This document shows positions 54,754 to 64,000 of a stretch of DNA of 64,000 nucleotides, piece after piece; the stretch's first letter is position 1; the number at the start of each line of letters is the position of its first letter. Under the pieces are notes generated by a model, which did not search any database, had not been told where the DNA came from, and saw nothing but the letters and a program-made list of their open reading frames with translations. The DNA comes from Hyphomonas sp. Mor2 (GTDB lineage Bacteria; Pseudomonadota; Alphaproteobacteria; Caulobacterales; Hyphomonadaceae), in assembly GCF_001854405.1 (NCBI RefSeq), contig NZ_CP017718.1:2480001-2544000 (forward strand), given 5' to 3'. The position numbers and the translations under genes were made by a program.

Positions 54754-54867
54754 CCAGACCGTCCTTTCTAGTTTAAGTCGCGAGGGCGCCCTCGTCACAG
54801 CTCTGCAGCTGCCACCACTTGTGTATGCCGCCATTCATGCAATATCGAGACCCGAATTTGCTCGGGA

Positions 54868-55821
54868 TCAGGACTTGAACACCATCCGGGCAAAATTGCT
54901 CTTGGTATCGGCCATACGAGGACGCTTTTTCAGCCATCTCGCCCAGATCTTCAACAGATTCCGGCGAGAGATGCCGTTTGCGGCTCGGACTTGTGAAAAA
55001 TAAGGCGTATCGGCCAGGGCATCCCAATAAACCCACCACCAGGGGTGATACCCTTCCATGTTCCAGGGCTTCTCCGGACCGGTAAAATGGACAATTTTTG
55101 GATCCTGACAGGCCGCCAGTGTTTCTGCTGAAAAATACGACTCAAACCGCTCAAGTAATTGGAATCTTTGAACATTCCACTCCAGAGGCAATTCTGTCCA
55201 TTGGCCCCAATAGATCCAGTTTATCGCATCCTGATCCTGGTAGGGCAGGTCCGCGCCGTGCTCCGAAATCACATCCAGCGCTTTCGAAAACCCGGAGTCC
55301 CGCCGAACTTGGTCAAGGTCAATCACCATCACACCGGCATTCAGGTAGGGAGCGGCTTTATCATCCCCCCATTCACGCCAATGCTGGTCCACACCGGGAA
55401 TATCGACACTCAGACCCGGGTCCGGCACACCGCCAATGGCAGCCCCTTTCAGATCCACGTCCCATAGCTTTTGCAGATCATCCATGACGATGAGATCCGC
55501 ATCGAGATAAATCAGTCTCTGGCACGCCTCAGGCGCGAGTTGCTCCAGACCCAGTCGGAACAAGGTCGCATATGAAATATGATTGGAGACAAGATAGTCC
55601 GGGAGCTCAATGTCGGACATATCTATCCAGGTGAACAGTGCTCCATCTGCCAGCGACTCAATGACCTCCTTTTGCTCGTCATCAAAACCGTCCTGCATCA
55701 TCAGGATATGCAGCTTGTTCGGATCGGTATGACGGACGATCGACGCGATTGTCGCCGCAACATGAGGTGCGAATCCTGCATCGCAGCCAAAGGCTACCCA
55801 AATCCGGTCCGACACGCTCAA
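54868..55821 (-). CDS. Glycosyltransferase family 8
   Basis: This is a retaining GT8 enzyme of 317 residues, the LgtC/glycogenin-like family. It starts with IWVAFGCDAGFAPHVAATI, has the metal-binding DxD in IYLDADLIVMDDL and ends its core with the HFTGPEKPWNM motif. It probably transfers a glucose- or galactose-type residue in the surface glycan. It is a single gene on the minus strand upstream of the first flippase, 114 bases away, so it may be cotranscribed with it. Confidence 0.9.
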   Translation of the reverse strand: MSVSDRIWVAFGCDAGFAPHVAATIASIVRHTDPNKLHILMMQDGFDDEQKEVIESLADGALFTWIDMSDIELPDYLVSNHISYATLFRLGLEQLAPEACQRLIYLDADLIVMDDLQKLWDVDLKGAAIGGVPDPGLSVDIPGVDQHWREWGDDKAAPYLNAGVMVIDLDQVRRDSGFSKALDVISEHGADLPYQDQDAINWIYWGQWTELPLEWNVQRFQLLERFESYFSAETLAACQDPKIVHFTGPEKPWNMEGYHPWWWVYWDALADTPYFSQVRAANGISRRNLLKIWARWLKKRPRMADTKSNFARMVFKS

Positions 55822-56151
55822 GATATTCTTTCGTCCTCAGAGCAAACCTAGGGTATCACTTGGAGGATCTGACTCCCCGTGATTCTGCCGCGGTTTAAGG
55901 TGATTTCGAGAGATATATGTCAGTTCGCAATGGCTGCAAAGCACAAATTGCGATTTATTCTCAATTAGACACAGCTGGTCGGTAGACGCGTTCAAAACAG
56001 GTCTGCTGACCATCATTTTTTTGGTCAATCCACACGGACAAAATGGGAGCAAAGAGCTGGCACAGACGCTGCATTGAACGCTTATCGCTTGTCATCGATC
56101 CACAACGATCGCTAGACCATCGAACAAGCAAGGGATTTTCGGGAATCGTTC
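55822..56151. other. 330-base intergenic region between divergent glycan genes
   Basis: This gap separates the minus-strand GT8 gene from the plus-strand flippase gene at 56152. It holds a sigma-54-type promoter sequence (56058-56073) and an AT-rich section near 55900-56040. I see no ORF with a credible ribosome-binding site, no tRNA and no strong terminator. The GT8 promoter must also lie here but is not recognisable. Confidence 0.6.
56058..56073 (+). promoter_or_regulatory. Sigma-54 (-24/-12) promoter candidate before the second flippase
   Basis: TGGCACAGACGCTGCA matches the sigma-54 consensus TGGCAC-N5-TTGCA with one mismatch (C for the first T of TTGCA). GG (56059-56060) and GC (56071-56072) again have exactly ten bases between them. 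The expected start is near 56084, giving a leader of about 68 bases before the flippase ATG at 56152. Confidence 0.6.
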
Positions 56152-57642
56152 ATGAATCAGCTGGCCAGGAAAACCGCGACCGGTGCGATGATCAACATCT
56201 CGGTCACCGTGACGAAAAATCTCGGTCAATTCCTGATCGTGATTCCGATTCTGGCCCGGATTCTGACCCCCGAACAGTTTGGTCTCGTGGCCATGGCGAT
56301 GACCTTGGTTGGCTTTCTGACCATGTTCAACGATCTCGGAATCTCCGCGGCTTTGGTCCGGGCTGAGAAACCTTCGGCCGCCTTCTGGTCAAGCGCGTTC
56401 TGGATCAATGTTGGATTTGGCGCTGCCATGACCGTTGCGGCCTACTTTGCCGCCCCCTGGGTCGCGGCCTTTTTTGGCGAACCGCTGGTCGAAGATCTGA
56501 TCCAGGTCATGTGCTGTATTCTGATCCTGCATTGCATGTTTCTTGTCCCGGTGGCCTGGCTACAGCGAAACTACAAGTTCCAGACCATCGCGGTGATCGA
56601 CCTGGCGTCCATCTTCTTGTCCGCGGGTGTGGCGATTTATCTTGCGCTCAACGGCTATGGCGTGTGGGCCCTCGCCTGGCAGCAAATCGTTCTTTATGGG
56701 GTCAAGGCAGCGGTCGGCCTCGTCCTGCACAAGGCGCCCATCCGGCTGACATTCGAGTGGGCAACGATCCAGGCCGTCCTGCCATTTTCGCTGGGACTGA
56801 CGGGAACGGCCTTTGTTCGGTTCCTAAACCGCAACACCGATAATGTCCTGATTGGTCGATTCCTGGGCGCCGACGCTTTGGGGTTCTATTCTCGCGCCTA
56901 TCTGATGATGCGCATGCCCATCAAGACGCTGTCCAGCGGCCTCAATTTCGCACTCTATCCCGCCTTTTCCGCCGTTCAGGCCGATACGAAGAAACTCGGG
57001 CAGGCCTTTGTGCGCACAACAGCTCTGCTGAGCGCTCTCGTCTTCCCGATGATGACAGGGCTCGCACTTGTCGTCGTGCCCTTTGTCGATGTTCTGTTTG
57101 GATCGCAATGGGATCCGGTGGCACCGGTGCTTAGAATTCTCGCTTTTGTGGGATTGTTGCAGTCGGTTTCCTCTACCACGAACGAGTTGTGGAAGGCGCG
57201 CGGGCGCTCCGGCGTAATGCTGCGCTGGTCGCTGATACGCGCAGCCGGTTTCATAACAGCCTTCTCGATCGGTGTTTCGATGGGCAGTATCGAGGCCATG
57301 GCTGCCGCCTTTCTGATCGCCAATATTGTTCTGCTGATTCCATTCGTGTTCGAGGTCCTGAACGAGATCGACGTCAAACTGTCGACCTTCCTGGCCGCGC
57401 TGAGACCGCAATTCGTTTCAACGCTGGTGATGGCGGCAGCGATGCTGGGCTTCATGCAAGCGTTTCCTGGCATTCAGGCTTGGGCCAGCTGGTTCCAATT
57501 AGTGGTTCTCGTGACCGCGGGTGCGACCGTCTATCTCGTCAGTCTGGCCGTGTTCTTCCGTTCATTCGTGACGGGTCTTATTCAGGACGTACGCGATCTG
57601 CGTCAAAAGGACGGCCTGCCGGCACCTTCTCAAGCGGAATGA
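56152..57642 (+). CDS. Polysaccharide flippase (Wzx/MOP family), second
   Basis: This is a second MOP-family oligosaccharide flippase, 496 residues with about 12-14 helices. It has ILARILTPEQFGLVAMAMTLVG, the VRFLNRNTDNVLIGRFLGAD block, FYSRAYLMMRMPI and FPMMTGLALVVVPFVDVLFG. This is the WzxC-like pattern. It has its own candidate sigma-54 promoter and is not close to other plus-strand genes, so it may serve a different glycan from the first flippase. It converges with the polyketide synthase gene. Confidence 0.9.
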   Translation: MNQLARKTATGAMINISVTVTKNLGQFLIVIPILARILTPEQFGLVAMAMTLVGFLTMFNDLGISAALVRAEKPSAAFWSSAFWINVGFGAAMTVAAYFAAPWVAAFFGEPLVEDLIQVMCCILILHCMFLVPVAWLQRNYKFQTIAVIDLASIFLSAGVAIYLALNGYGVWALAWQQIVLYGVKAAVGLVLHKAPIRLTFEWATIQAVLPFSLGLTGTAFVRFLNRNTDNVLIGRFLGADALGFYSRAYLMMRMPIKTLSSGLNFALYPAFSAVQADTKKLGQAFVRTTALLSALVFPMMTGLALVVVPFVDVLFGSQWDPVAPVLRILAFVGLLQSVSSTTNELWKARGRSGVMLRWSLIRAAGFITAFSIGVSMGSIEAMAAAFLIANIVLLIPFVFEVLNEIDVKLSTFLAALRPQFVSTLVMAAAMLGFMQAFPGIQAWASWFQLVVLVTAGATVYLVSLAVFFRSFVTGLIQDVRDLRQKDGLPAPSQAE

Positions 57643-57681
57643 AGATCGGAGCAGCGGCGCTGACCAGCGCTTGGCGGGGTC

Positions 57682-60600
57682 TTATTTGAACAGGATAGCT
57701 CGTAACTGGTCGGCCAGGTTTGACACCATGGGTTCGTCAAACAGCGTGGCGTGATTGGCATCCACTTCCAGCACGATCGGATCCTCTTCGAGGTGTGGTT
57801 TCCATCCAAGTGTTGGGCCGAGCCGCAAATATCTGAGATTGGTGCGCAAGGCACGCACGATCACGACCTGGCCGTCATAGTCAGCTGGAGTGTAGACCTT
57901 CTGACCCTGAATATAGGCTTCATAGACACGGTGGCCGGCGCTCTCCAGGTCCGTCTCCGGATGCAGAGGGGAACTCCAGTTCGCCAGCAATTTCCCCAAC
58001 ACAGGTAGTTTCTTGAGTTTCACCATCACAGTCGCCACGGCGATGCTCGGATGCAGTTTCGGGAGCTGCTTCAGCCGCTCCATGAAACTGCCATTATCAT
58101 CACAGGCCTGCGGATGGAAACTGTCGAGCAGGATCAGCGTATCGGTCGTCTCTCCGGCCTGTTTCAGCTGCTGGGCCATTTCAAAGGCGATCACACCGCC
58201 GCCTGAATAGCCCATCATGCAATAAGGCCCATGCGGTTGAACCTTGCGCATCGCCTCGATGTAGCGGCGCGCCATTTCCGGTATCGAAGTCAATGGCTCG
58301 AGCTGCCCGTCAGAGCCAAACGCCTCCAGTCCGTAGACGGGCCGCTTGCTGGGCAGCAGGTCCGTCAGCGGCTTGAAGCCCATGACATTGCCCTGCGCGC
58401 CGTGCACCGCGAAGATGCCGCGCACCCCAGGCATGCCCTGATTCATCACCACGAGAGGCGACCATTCAGGTGCGACTTCGTCCGCACCGGTGTCGCCTGT
58501 CTCAGGGGTCTCCCCGACGCCGCGTTTTGCCATCAAGTTTGCCAGCTCGCCAATGGTCGGAGCTTCAAACAAGGTCGCGAGCGGCAAGGACAGGCCGTGC
58601 TTTTTCCGGATCGACGCGAACAATCGCACCCCGATAAGGGAGTTGCCCCCGAGATCAAAGAAATCATCACCGGTGCCCACTTTCTTGACCCCGAGCAGAT
58701 CGGACCAGGTCGCGGCCAGATCCTTCTCGATTGGGCTCTCCGGCGCCTGATAATCAGATGCCAGCTGCGGACGCTCAAAGTTACCGTCGCCTTCGTCCAC
58801 GATCTCTGCCGCTTGAGCGTCTTCGGCCAGCTGGCGCATCCAGACGCTCGGATCGACAGAAGAGGCAATGGTTTGCACCAGACCCGGTTGTGACATGATC
58901 CGCGAAAAGGCCTCGACGCCTTCCTGCGGACGAATACCTTGCTGCAGCAAGGATTCCAGCGCCACGTTTCGCGGCATGATCCCGCTCGCTGCGGGCGACG
59001 TCTCGCTGGCAAACGCTTCATCCGCCGTCAGCCGCGTCATCGTATAGCGGGTGACTTCCGCAAACACGTGGCCGGTTGCGTCCATCAAGGTCACGTCGAA
59101 ATAAGCAAGTCCATCGCCGCTGCCCGGCAAACAGCTCACATGGCTGAACACATGCGCCGGCATATCGCCATAGATACGCACCGTGTCGTAACTCAGAGGA
59201 ACGTAGAAATCCTGACTCAGATTCGCGCCCGGGATCAGGCGCTGAACACCGCCGGTTGCCATATCGAGCACCGCAGGGTGCAGCCCGTTTGAGGCCAGGT
59301 CATCCAGGAATGCTTCAGGCAGACGCAGCTCCACAAGGGCTTCATGCTTTCCATAAGCAACTTCGATCATATTCGCCCAGCGCGGGCCGAAATCCATGAA
59401 GTCCTGCGCCAGGAATCCATCTGGCGAAACCCAATGTTCTTGCTGGCACCGTGCCGAAATCGCCGTCAGGTCGAACGGCAGCGGAATCGGGTGCTGTGAG
59501 ACTGAAGCATCGCAGACCACCAGCGGCGGCGCATCGAGATTGGAGTTATCCCGGAAGGCCATTTCGACATGACCGGGACGGGTCTCAATCACATGCAGGC
59601 TCAAACGGCGCACTTCATCTGGCGCGACCACAAACGGTGCCAGAAAAGTGAGGTTGGACAGTTTGATCTGCGCACCTGGATGAAGATCGGCCATCGCAGC
59701 CCGCGCCAGCTCCAGCATGGTCGTGCCCGACAGCAGCGTATTGCCGTCCTTGACCTTGTGATCGGCGATGACCCAGTCTTTGGCTGCGGACAGGTCTCGG
59801 ACATACAACCGGCCCCCCGACACATCGCTATAACCATCCCAGGCTGGGCTCTGACTTGGCATGTAGGGCAAGGCTTCGCCGCTCTGCGCCCGCTGCGCAG
59901 CCTCGGCCATGCCGATCTCGCGCCAGGCATTCCAATTGATAACCACAGATCGACCCGCGGCGCGCGTACTGCGCTCACGGGCAAACGCATCAAGAAACGC
60001 ATTGGCCGCTGTATAGTCCACTTGCCCCGGCAGTCCGAGGAAGGAGGCGACAGACGAGAACAGGACAAACAGATCGAGATCTTCACTGATCGCGCGGTCG
60101 AGATTGACGGTGCCTGCGACTTTCGGCGCCAACAGGCGCGTCATGGAAGCAGCGTCCTTCATCATTAGCGGTGCATCATCCATGCTGCCTGCTGCGTGAA
60201 TGACGCCATTGAGCGGACCGAATTCGGATCGGATTTGGCCAAGCGCTTCGGAAAGACTGCTCGGATCTGTGACGTCGCCAGAAACGACCAGAACCTTCGC
60301 CCCACGATCACGCAGCGCACGGACCTGGTTGATCTGCTGCGAGACCTGGCTTTCGACGTCGGACGACAGGATCGCATCCCATTCAGATTCCGGAGGCAGG
60401 CCTTTGCGCCCCATCAAGGCAAGTCTGATCGGCTTGAGCGCGCCCATAGACTGCGCGATTTCCATGCCGATACCGCTGAGCCCGCCTGTGATCAGGTAGA
60501 CACCGCCTTCGCGCAGCCAGTCGGATTCGTTCGCATCACTTGCCGGTAACGGGCTGGAGGAAAGAGTGCGCACCCATCGTCCGGCGGCGCGCAGAACCAC

Positions 60601-63600
60601 GACTGACTCACTTGTCTCATTGCGGAGTTCATCGGTCAGGCGGTTCAGTGGCGTGGTGTCCCCACGCTTCCACAAGGCTCTACTTGGCAGATCAATGCAC
60701 CGGGTCTGTATGTGCACCAACTCACGCGGTGTCGTGAGTGCAGGGCCGAGGGCCAGCGCCTGATAAGGATCGAGCGTCTCTCCGCCCAGGTCCGTCAAGC
60801 CTGATGTCAGAATGGACAACTGTACTGGTTCTGAACGTCCGGCGAGCGCTTGCGCCAGATAGGTCGGATGCAGGAAGAGACGGTTTTGCTTGGCTGCATG
60901 TCCACGAGTCGAACGACGTGCGTCCTGGGTCAGGATGACGATATGATCCGGGGCGCCATCCGCCGCCTCTATCTCTTCCAGCACCTGTCCGAACTGATCG
61001 CTTTGATCGAAATCTATGGTCCAGGCCTTCGCGTTGGTCTGTTGATAGGCGCTGCCGGAGATGACGATGTGAACATCGCTCTGACCCAAGCTGGAGACAA
61101 TCTCATTCACCAAGGTCGCCGAGTGACCGAAAATCACCCATTTGCGCGGCGTGTCAGCGTTGGGCATGCGCACGAGCGGTGCCTCATGATAGCTCAACTG
61201 GGCAAACCAGTCCGTCATGTCGGCGCGTTTGATCAACGCCTGGCTGGCCGGATCCGCGCTCGTCTTTCGCGGCTCGATCCAGAAGGAATCGCGCGCAAAT
61301 GGATAGGTTGGCAGCGGGATCCGGTTGCGCAGCTGCGCGCTGTAGAATTCGTGCCAGTCAATCTCAGCCCCGGCGGCCCAGATCTTTCCGAAATTGAGCA
61401 TTGCAAACTCAAGATCGCTGGCCGTTTCCTGCGGGTGGCGAACCGTGTTGAAGGCAAAGCGGAACGGGGTTTCCTGCGCCTTGGCCAGCATGGACAGCGT
61501 CCGTCCGGGACCAATCTCGACCAGGATCGGTTCCCCTAATGAGCGCAGCGATGCCAGTCCATCGGCAAAGCGTACGGTCGAGCGCAAGTGATTGACCCAG
61601 TATTCGGGATCGCAGGCCTCCTGCGGTGAGATCCAGTTGCCGGTCAGATTCGACACGAAGGGCATGGTCGGGACCTGGAAACTGATCTTACGGCATGCCG
61701 TGCGAAACCGTTCCAGGATCGGGTCGAGCATGCGCGAATGCGCGGCGACATCGATGCGGATCGGAGTCGAGTCGATTTCCTGTTGGGTCAGTTTGGCCTG
61801 GAACGCATCGATCTGATCGCGCGGGCCTGAAGCAACGCAAAGATCGGGCGCGTTGACGGCGGCGATGTCAAGTGAGTCCGGTGCGAGGGCGCGAACGTCG
61901 CCTTCAGACATCGGCACGCTCAACATCCCGCCCTGATCGATACATTCGAACAATTCACCGCGCAGCATGACCAGCGTGATCGCATCTTCGAGCGAAAACA
62001 CGCCCGCCTTACAGGCCGCCACATATTCCCCCATACTGTGACCGATAAAGGCGTCGGGCTCGAGCCCCCACGACTCGTACAAGGTCGTCAGCGCATAAGT
62101 CGTCGTGAACAAGGCTGGCAAGGTCAGTGAAGGTTGTTCCAGGGTGCGGGTCGCCGCATCCACCTGATCAGCCGGCGGATACATTAGTGGCTTGAGGTCG
62201 CGTCCAAGTTTCGGCGTGATAATCGCCAGGCACGCCTCGACAGCGTCGCGATAGACCTCGTCCTGCTCATACAGCTCGCGGCCCATACCCGCATATTGGG
62301 CGCCGCCGCCCGGGAACATGAAGACTGTTTTTGGTCGATCCGCACTGCTCTCAAGCGTCGCAGACATCTTGTCTGACGGGTCCCGCAGCCGCGCCACGGC
62401 GTGCGCCAGATCATCCGCGACGATGGCCCGGCGATGCGGCATGGGTCGCCGTCCCAGCGCCAGCGTGTAGGCCGCATCCGCCAGATCCACATCCGGATTC
62501 GCTTCAAGGTGATCGGCGAGATTCGCCGAAGCACGAGCGAGCGCGTCCTTTGTCTTGGCCGACAAGACAAGCAACTGATCTTGCCGGGCATCCTCGCCTG
62601 GCAATGCAGCGGGTGCCTCTTCAAGGATCACATGGCAATTGGTGCCGCCGGCGCCGAGCGCGGTGATCCCACAACGCAGCGGTCCTTCACCGGTCCAGTC
62701 CTGCAGCGACTGATTCACATAGAAGGGGCTTTGCTCCAGATCCATGGCCGGGTTGGGTGATTCAAAGCCGAGACTGGGCGGTAACTGGCGGTGTTTGAGC
62801 GCCATGATGGCCTTGATCAGGGATGCGGCCGCAGCCGTCTCGCCCAAGTGTCCAATATTCGATTTGACCGAACCAATGCCGCAATAGCCGGTTTTGTCCG
62901 TATGCTGACCATAGGCTTCGTTCAGCGCCTCCACCTCAATCGGATCACCGACCAGCGTGCCGGTGCCGTGAGTCTCAATATAAGTGACGCTTTCACCCGG
63001 GACGTTCGCTGCCTTCAGCGCATCCGCGATCACATTTGCCTGACCATCGACGCCTGGCGCGAGATAGCCAACTTTCAATGCGCCGTCATTGTTGATGGCG
63101 GAGCCTTTGACGACGGCATGGATCGTGTCGCCATCATCCAGCGCATCATCAAGGCGTTTGACGATCAGCGCTCCTGCGCCGCTGCCAAACACGGTGCCGG
63201 CGCTCTTGGCATCAAATGGGCGGCAATGACCATCTGGCGACAGGATTTCGCCATCGCGATACATATAACCCTGGCCTTGCGGGAACAGAATCGTCGCGCC
63301 GCCTATCAGGGCCAGATCGCACTCGCCCTGACGCAGGCTTTGAGCGGCCATATGCAGCGCAACCAGCGCCGAAGAACACGCGGTCTGGACGTTCATGCTC
63401 GGTCCGCGCAAGTCCATTTCATAGGACACGCGCGTGGCCAGGAAGTTCATATCATTACCGGTATGACGGACGAGGAAATCGCCCATCGAGTCCATGATCT
63501 CCGGATGCGTTCGAACATTCTGGACATAATAGTCCGGTGCACCTGCGGTCGCGAACACCCCGACCTTTCCGTCTTCCGGCAGAGCTGTGTAACCGGCATT

Positions 63601-63930
63601 CTCGAATGCGGCCCAGGCGATCTCGAGAAACACCCGATGCGCGGGATCCATGACCGAGGCTTCGCGCGGATTGAAGCCAAAAAAGCTCGCATCGAACTTG
63701 TCGACATCGGTCAAGAGCGGGCAGACTTTGACATAGTCGGGATGGTTGAGATCAGCTTCGCTGACTCCCGCTGCGCGCAAGGCCTCATCATCCAGGGGCA
63801 AGATGGATTCGACGCCATCGCGGACATTGGTCCAGAACGTCTCGACATCCGGCGCACCGGGAAAGCGCGCGGCCATGCCGATAATGGCAATATCGGTCGA
63901 ACCGAGTGGAAGGGCGCCGGTATCTGCCAT
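57682..63930 (-). CDS. Type I polyketide synthase, KS-AT-KR-DH-ACP-TE
   Basis: This is a single-module polyketide synthase of 2082 residues. Domains in order: ketosynthase (about 10-435; C185, H321 and H361), acyltransferase (about 535-830; GHSMG with S632), a non-catalytic region (about 870-1130), ketoreductase (about 1140-1330; GGLSGIG; S1293, Y1306, N1310), dehydratase (about 1370-1660; H1391, D1556), acyl carrier (GGNSL, S1764) and thioesterase (about 1830-2080; GYSGGG, S1909; H2060). No enoylreductase is present. All active-site residues are intact. The order KR before DH is unusual. The product and loading partner are unknown. A gene that ends immediately before its ATG is probably part of the same operon. 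Confidence 0.92.
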   Translation of the reverse strand: MADTGALPLGSTDIAIIGMAARFPGAPDVETFWTNVRDGVESILPLDDEALRAAGVSEADLNHPDYVKVCPLLTDVDKFDASFFGFNPREASVMDPAHRVFLEIAWAAFENAGYTALPEDGKVGVFATAGAPDYYVQNVRTHPEIMDSMGDFLVRHTGNDMNFLATRVSYEMDLRGPSMNVQTACSSALVALHMAAQSLRQGECDLALIGGATILFPQGQGYMYRDGEILSPDGHCRPFDAKSAGTVFGSGAGALIVKRLDDALDDGDTIHAVVKGSAINNDGALKVGYLAPGVDGQANVIADALKAANVPGESVTYIETHGTGTLVGDPIEVEALNEAYGQHTDKTGYCGIGSVKSNIGHLGETAAAASLIKAIMALKHRQLPPSLGFESPNPAMDLEQSPFYVNQSLQDWTGEGPLRCGITALGAGGTNCHVILEEAPAALPGEDARQDQLLVLSAKTKDALARASANLADHLEANPDVDLADAAYTLALGRRPMPHRRAIVADDLAHAVARLRDPSDKMSATLESSADRPKTVFMFPGGGAQYAGMGRELYEQDEVYRDAVEACLAIITPKLGRDLKPLMYPPADQVDAATRTLEQPSLTLPALFTTTYALTTLYESWGLEPDAFIGHSMGEYVAACKAGVFSLEDAITLVMLRGELFECIDQGGMLSVPMSEGDVRALAPDSLDIAAVNAPDLCVASGPRDQIDAFQAKLTQQEIDSTPIRIDVAAHSRMLDPILERFRTACRKISFQVPTMPFVSNLTGNWISPQEACDPEYWVNHLRSTVRFADGLASLRSLGEPILVEIGPGRTLSMLAKAQETPFRFAFNTVRHPQETASDLEFAMLNFGKIWAAGAEIDWHEFYSAQLRNRIPLPTYPFARDSFWIEPRKTSADPASQALIKRADMTDWFAQLSYHEAPLVRMPNADTPRKWVIFGHSATLVNEIVSSLGQSDVHIVISGSAYQQTNAKAWTIDFDQSDQFGQVLEEIEAADGAPDHIVILTQDARRSTRGHAAKQNRLFLHPTYLAQALAGRSEPVQLSILTSGLTDLGGETLDPYQALALGPALTTPRELVHIQTRCIDLPSRALWKRGDTTPLNRLTDELRNETSESVVVLRAAGRWVRTLSSSPLPASDANESDWLREGGVYLITGGLSGIGMEIAQSMGALKPIRLALMGRKGLPPESEWDAILSSDVESQVSQQINQVRALRDRGAKVLVVSGDVTDPSSLSEALGQIRSEFGPLNGVIHAAGSMDDAPLMMKDAASMTRLLAPKVAGTVNLDRAISEDLDLFVLFSSVASFLGLPGQVDYTAANAFLDAFARERSTRAAGRSVVINWNAWREIGMAEAAQRAQSGEALPYMPSQSPAWDGYSDVSGGRLYVRDLSAAKDWVIADHKVKDGNTLLSGTTMLELARAAMADLHPGAQIKLSNLTFLAPFVVAPDEVRRLSLHVIETRPGHVEMAFRDNSNLDAPPLVVCDASVSQHPIPLPFDLTAISARCQQEHWVSPDGFLAQDFMDFGPRWANMIEVAYGKHEALVELRLPEAFLDDLASNGLHPAVLDMATGGVQRLIPGANLSQDFYVPLSYDTVRIYGDMPAHVFSHVSCLPGSGDGLAYFDVTLMDATGHVFAEVTRYTMTRLTADEAFASETSPAASGIMPRNVALESLLQQGIRPQEGVEAFSRIMSQPGLVQTIASSVDPSVWMRQLAEDAQAAEIVDEGDGNFERPQLASDYQAPESPIEKDLAATWSDLLGVKKVGTGDDFFDLGGNSLIGVRLFASIRKKHGLSLPLATLFEAPTIGELANLMAKRGVGETPETGDTGADEVAPEWSPLVVMNQGMPGVRGIFAVHGAQGNVMGFKPLTDLLPSKRPVYGLEAFGSDGQLEPLTSIPEMARRYIEAMRKVQPHGPYCMMGYSGGGVIAFEMAQQLKQAGETTDTLILLDSFHPQACDDNGSFMERLKQLPKLHPSIAVATVMVKLKKLPVLGKLLANWSSPLHPETDLESAGHRVYEAYIQGQKVYTPADYDGQVVIVRALRTNLRYLRLGPTLGWKPHLEEDPIVLEVDANHATLFDEPMVSNLADQLRAILFK

Positions 63931-63999
63931 CTACTCTACTTGTTCCCGTCGCTTTGCCCGGCGCTTGGCCGCGGCTTCTTCGCGTCTGTTTGGTTTCCT
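63931..63999 (-). CDS. C-terminus of a gene upstream of the polyketide synthase (cut by window edge)
   Basis: The minus-strand codons that touch the synthase ATG read as a very basic 22-residue tail, ending KRRAKRREQVE, with a TAG stop directly before the synthase ATG. No domain can be recognised from so little. The immediate contact with the synthase suggests cotranscription, and a loading enzyme or another synthase is possible but not shown. Confidence 0.45.
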   Translation of the reverse strand, partial: RKPNRREEAAAKRRAKRREQVE

Positions 64000-64000
64000 G

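Noticed and set aside
1-64000. tRNA, rRNA, CRISPR array, insertion sequence, prophage or replication origin
   Set aside because: I scanned for tRNA T-loop-like sequences, direct-repeat arrays, transposase motifs and phage structural genes and recognised none. XerD is the only recombinase and looks chromosomal.

Overview
The window looks like chromosome of a marine-type alphaproteobacterium of moderately high GC (about 60% by eye), most likely Hyphomonadaceae/Maricaulales. This rests on the miaB-phoH-ybeY-corC-lnt-xre gene order, the envC-ctpA-yibQ-rppH run, ftsEX, and proteins typical of that group. It is an inference, not a database result. Genes are tightly packed: many starts overlap the previous stop by 1-4 bases, and four convergent pairs end in a shared CTAG. 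I found no rRNA, tRNA, CRISPR array, insertion sequence or replication origin.

Layout. 1-1670: end of pgk, then class I aldolase, each followed by a hairpin terminator. 1710-6030: DUF1272 zinc protein, thiamine-phosphate synthase, DUF4282 protein, EF-P, an inositol-monophosphatase-family enzyme, small membrane proteins and an HNH nuclease. 6197-9154 (minus): ftsE-ftsX-plsC-DNA glycosylase operon. 9223-11182: zinc-ribbon membrane protein, phosphoribosyltransferase and a convergent hydrolase. 11257-15755 (minus): envC, ctpA, divergent polysaccharide deacetylase and rppH, a cell-wall and division set. 15835-22992: CoA-ester lyase, secreted and membrane proteins, xerD, a sodium:alanine symporter bracketed by two similar hairpins, an AAA ATPase and a polyprenyl-phosphate-type glycosyltransferase. 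23082-26062: hrpB and rluE. 26270-32254: a 55-residue membrane peptide, then miaB, phoH, ybeY, corC, lnt and an XRE regulator. 32403-36328: 3-hydroxybutyryl-CoA dehydrogenase and two Rieske oxygenases with a WGR-like protein.

36455-39822 is the strongest candidate for an undescribed system. It is a three-gene operon encoding an ABC ATPase with an extra N-terminal helical domain, a polytopic membrane protein and a TIR-domain protein. The N-terminal domains of the ATPase and the TIR protein resemble each other and look like the effector-associated domains that couple sensors to effectors in prokaryotic conflict systems. I read it as a possible membrane-associated ABC/TIR immune or stress-signalling system.

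39984-46534: DUF418 membrane protein, VWA protein, a second inositol-monophosphatase-family enzyme, a PQQ-dependent dehydrogenase and a lipoprotein dipeptidase. 46708-47310: an unusual fusion of a ribbon-helix-helix domain, a membrane anchor and a TonB C-terminal-like domain.

47392-57642 is a surface-polysaccharide locus. An acetyltransferase, a Gfo/Idh dehydrogenase and a DegT aminotransferase together resemble the wbpD/B/E route to a diacetamido-uronic acid. They are followed by an epimerase, a second DegT enzyme, GT2 and GT8 glycosyltransferases and two flippases. Two sequences matching the sigma-54 -24/-12 consensus lie at 47392-47407 and 56058-56073. 57682-63930 encodes a single 2082-residue polyketide synthase with the unusual order KS-AT-KR-DH-ACP-TE. 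A further gene that runs off the window ends one base before its start codon.
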